Shown one piece after another: positions 35,172 through 36,303 of a stretch of DNA of 36,303 bases; the stretch's first letter is position 1, and each line of letters starts with the position of its first letter. The notes below the pieces were generated by a model. The model saw nothing but the letters and a program-made list of their open reading frames with translations. It did no database searches and was not told where the DNA came from. Source of the DNA: Prevotella sp. Its GTDB lineage: Bacteria; Bacteroidota; Bacteroidia; Bacteroidales; Bacteroidaceae. A program made the position numbers and the translations under genes. The stretch covers positions 1 to 36,303 of the forward strand of contig JALFCG010000063.1 of NCBI GenBank assembly GCA_022771265.1, written 5' to 3'.

Positions 35172-35546
35172 TTACTTCTTCAGCGTTCCCTGATAAGCCT
35201 TGCTCTTGAATTTCTGCTTCTCCACCACTACGTTGGGATTGCTCTTCGGCACATAAAACTTTGTTGTGCTTGGGCTGTAGATGCCGCAGGTGATGCATGT
35301 GACGAATCCGTCCCAAAATGTCACCTTGCGCTCCACCACATAGTCATTAACCTCAGGCAGATGGTCTTCAACCTTGTCGTGCTTTACAACCAAACCGCCA
35401 ATGAAATGGTGGTTGCGCTCACTGGCTACATGCACAAGCTCCTCGTCGTGGGAGATGTTTCCCACAGCCATCTTGTCGCAGTAACATGAGCTAAGGAAGA
35501 GTGACGATGAGGCCACCATTGCTACAATCATTAATTTACTCTTCAT
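35172..35546 (-). CDS. Bor-like lipoprotein
   Basis: A 124-residue protein with a lipoprotein signal peptide (KSK, hydrophobic core, LSSC lipobox with Cys21), so it is acylated and envelope-bound. The mature part has ERNHHFIGGLV and, near the end, VTFWDGFVTCITCGIYSPSTTKFYVP. These match two conserved spots of the lambda Bor lipoprotein family: the HHFF..G segment and the G...ITLGIYTP..A.VYC segment. In lambda lysogens Bor is linked to serum survival. A role here is unknown and no phage genes are near. The basic C-terminus (KQKFKSKAYQGTLKK) is extra. A promoter lies upstream (TATCTTTG at 35614-35607, TTTG 20 bp before). Confidence 0.75.
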   Translation of the reverse strand: MKSKLMIVAMVASSSLFLSSCYCDKMAVGNISHDEELVHVASERNHHFIGGLVVKHDKVEDHLPEVNDYVVERKVTFWDGFVTCITCGIYSPSTTKFYVPKSNPNVVVEKQKFKSKAYQGTLKK

Positions 35547-35606
35547 AATTAGAATTTAATTTGTTAAAACATTATTGAATCCATGCCAATACCACGAATT
35601 CGGCTG

Positions 35607-35638
35607 CAAAGATATAAAAACTTCCATTAACCAGCAAA
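35607..35638 (-). promoter_or_regulatory. Promoter for the Bor-like gene
   Basis: TATCTTTG at 35614-35607 followed by CAGC is preceded by TTTG at 35638-35635 with a 20-bp spacer. The leader is about 55 nt. Confidence 0.6.
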
Positions 35639-35686
35639 TTTTTCCCCTCTTTTTTGCTCCACGCACACTGGCAGAAAGCATGAAAA

Positions 35687-35785
35687 ACGGAATAATTCCC
35701 GATTTCACCCCCTAAATCGTCGGAATAATTCCTGTTTCTTATACTCAAAACAACGGAAAAAGTCCCGAAAACTTGTTCTCTCATT
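35687..35785. repeat. Three degenerate copies of a 33-bp tandem repeat
   Basis: Copies start at 35687, 35720 and 35753, exactly 33 bp apart. The first 16 bp are conserved as WCGGAAWAAKTCCYGW; the other 17 are loose. Copies 1 and 2 contain the palindrome GGAATAATTCC, and copy 1 also holds CGATTT-N8-AAATCG. The array ends 7 bp before the broken DUF4143 gene. Confidence 0.65.
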
Positions 35786-35792
35786 TAGATAG

Positions 35793-36209
35793 TGGTGCAG
35801 ACTGAATATCAACGCCGTGCTCGGCGACGAGCGCAGCACTAACCTCGGTTCTGTCTATGAAAGCGTAGTAGCCCAGGAACTTCATGCCCACGGCAACGCG
35901 CTGCACTACTACGACAACAAGCAACGTGGAGAAGTGGATTTCCTGATCGACGACTTCAACAACCTCAAAGTCCTCCCGATTGAGGTAAAGTCCGGCAAAG
36001 ACTACACCGTCCACAGTGCCCTGACCAAGTTTCTCGCCACGCCCGACTACACCGTAGCCCGCGCCATAGTCCTGTGCAACGACCGTGAGGTGAAGACCAT
36101 AAACGGCATAACCTACATGCCGGTATATTACTCGATGTTCATAGGTGGCACAACCGGCGTCAATATCGAGGACACGGTGATACCAGAGGTGCCGATGCCA
36201 GAAGTGTAA
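35793..36209 (+). pseudogene. C-terminal remnant of an AAA ATPase/DUF4143 protein
   Basis: A frame open from 35793 to the TAA at 36207-36209 encodes about 138 residues matching only the C-terminal DUF4143 part of a family that normally has about 400 residues with an N-terminal P-loop ATPase. Visible are NLGSVYESVVAQELHAHG, YYDNKQRGEVDFLID and LPIEVKSGKDY, the last two forming the PD-(D/E)xK-like E-D-x(n)-ExK pattern. There is no ATPase domain or good start upstream; the first possible start is a GTG at 35817. Upstream sequence is the 33-bp repeat array. It is most likely a deletion remnant. Confidence 0.75.
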
Positions 36210-36230
36210 AACATCCATTGAATCATTTCT

Positions 36231-36303
36231 AACGTTTCGTTCCGTGAGGCGTAACGTTACGTTGCCTGAGATGCAACGTTGCGTTTGTTAAGATGACATA
36301 AAC
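36231..36303. repeat. 22-bp degenerate tandem repeat array, continues past window
   Basis: Units begin at 36231, 36253 and 36275, each starting AACGTT, then N, CGTT. Units 1 and 2 share the pattern AACGTTNCGTTNCNTGAGNNG; unit 3 keeps the first 11 bp. AACGTT is itself palindromic. The array starts 21 bp after the remnant gene and probably runs on beyond the window edge. Confidence 0.65.

Noticed and set aside
35572..35784. Minus-strand open frame of 70 codons over the 33-bp repeats
   Set aside because: Its 11-residue periodicity simply reflects the DNA repeat, and the Bor-gene promoter lies inside it.
35781..36218. Minus-strand open frame of 145 codons
   Set aside because: It is the reverse reading of the DUF4143 remnant, whose plus-strand translation has clear family motifs. 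The minus-strand peptide shows none.
36231..36303. CRISPR array
   Set aside because: Units are contiguous and degenerate with no unique spacers, and no cas genes are present.
1..36303. tRNA, rRNA or intact insertion sequence
   Set aside because: By eye I found no TPsiC-arm/acceptor pairing outside genes, no rRNA-like stretch, and no transposase-like frame. A tRNAscan run would be decisive.

Overview
The window comes from a member of the Bacteroidota, most likely a Prevotella/Segatella-type gut or oral organism. The evidence is the repeated Bacteroidota sigma-ABfr promoter form (TTTG, about 20 bp, then TAnnTTTG, often followed by CAGC), weak Shine-Dalgarno signals, DUF6621-, HU-related and DUF4143-type proteins, and the general gene content. 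It is ordinary chromosome. I found no phage, plasmid, rRNA, tRNA, CRISPR or intact insertion sequence. Family and organism assignments are recalled knowledge; no search was run.

Layout. (1) 1-5.9 kb: the 5' part of dnaK, reading left; a secreted protein of unknown function; recA; carboxynorspermidine synthase broken by an in-frame amber codon; and a DUF6621-like gene. (2) 5.9-13.8 kb: a signalling block on the minus strand. It has a PhoB-like response regulator and a PhoR-like kinase, then two large paralogous sensors with a periplasmic solute-binding domain. One is an intact kinase; the other has lost its phospho-acceptor His and its ATP-binding motifs. (3) 14-15.8 kb: slyD-aroC. (4) 16-21 kb: an ilvD-ilvB-ilvN-acyl-ACP thioesterase operon with its own promoter and strong terminator, but no ilvC. 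(5) 21-26.6 kb: a PurF-like protein without the catalytic Cys, the nadB-aroB operon, and a compact PBP4-type dacB. (6) 26.6-30.9 kb: a palindromic MITE/REP-like element, an MscS-type channel, mnmA, and frr-rsgA. (7) 31-33.3 kb: metY-cysK sulfur assimilation. (8) 33.3-36.3 kb: a cyclophilin with an insertion, an HU-related protein, a Bor-like lipoprotein, a 33-bp repeat array, a truncated AAA/DUF4143 gene, and a 22-bp repeat array running off the edge.

Working together, the ilv genes make valine and isoleucine precursors, and the thioesterase links them to acyl-chain release. MetY and CysK fix sulfide into homocysteine and cysteine. AroB and AroC are shikimate-pathway steps and NadB starts NAD synthesis. 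The most unusual points are the TGG-to-TAG change at a conserved Trp in the polyamine gene, the pseudokinase/kinase tandem, the Cys-less PurF paralog, the paired repeat motif upstream of dnaK, and three separate repeat structures in the last 10 kb.
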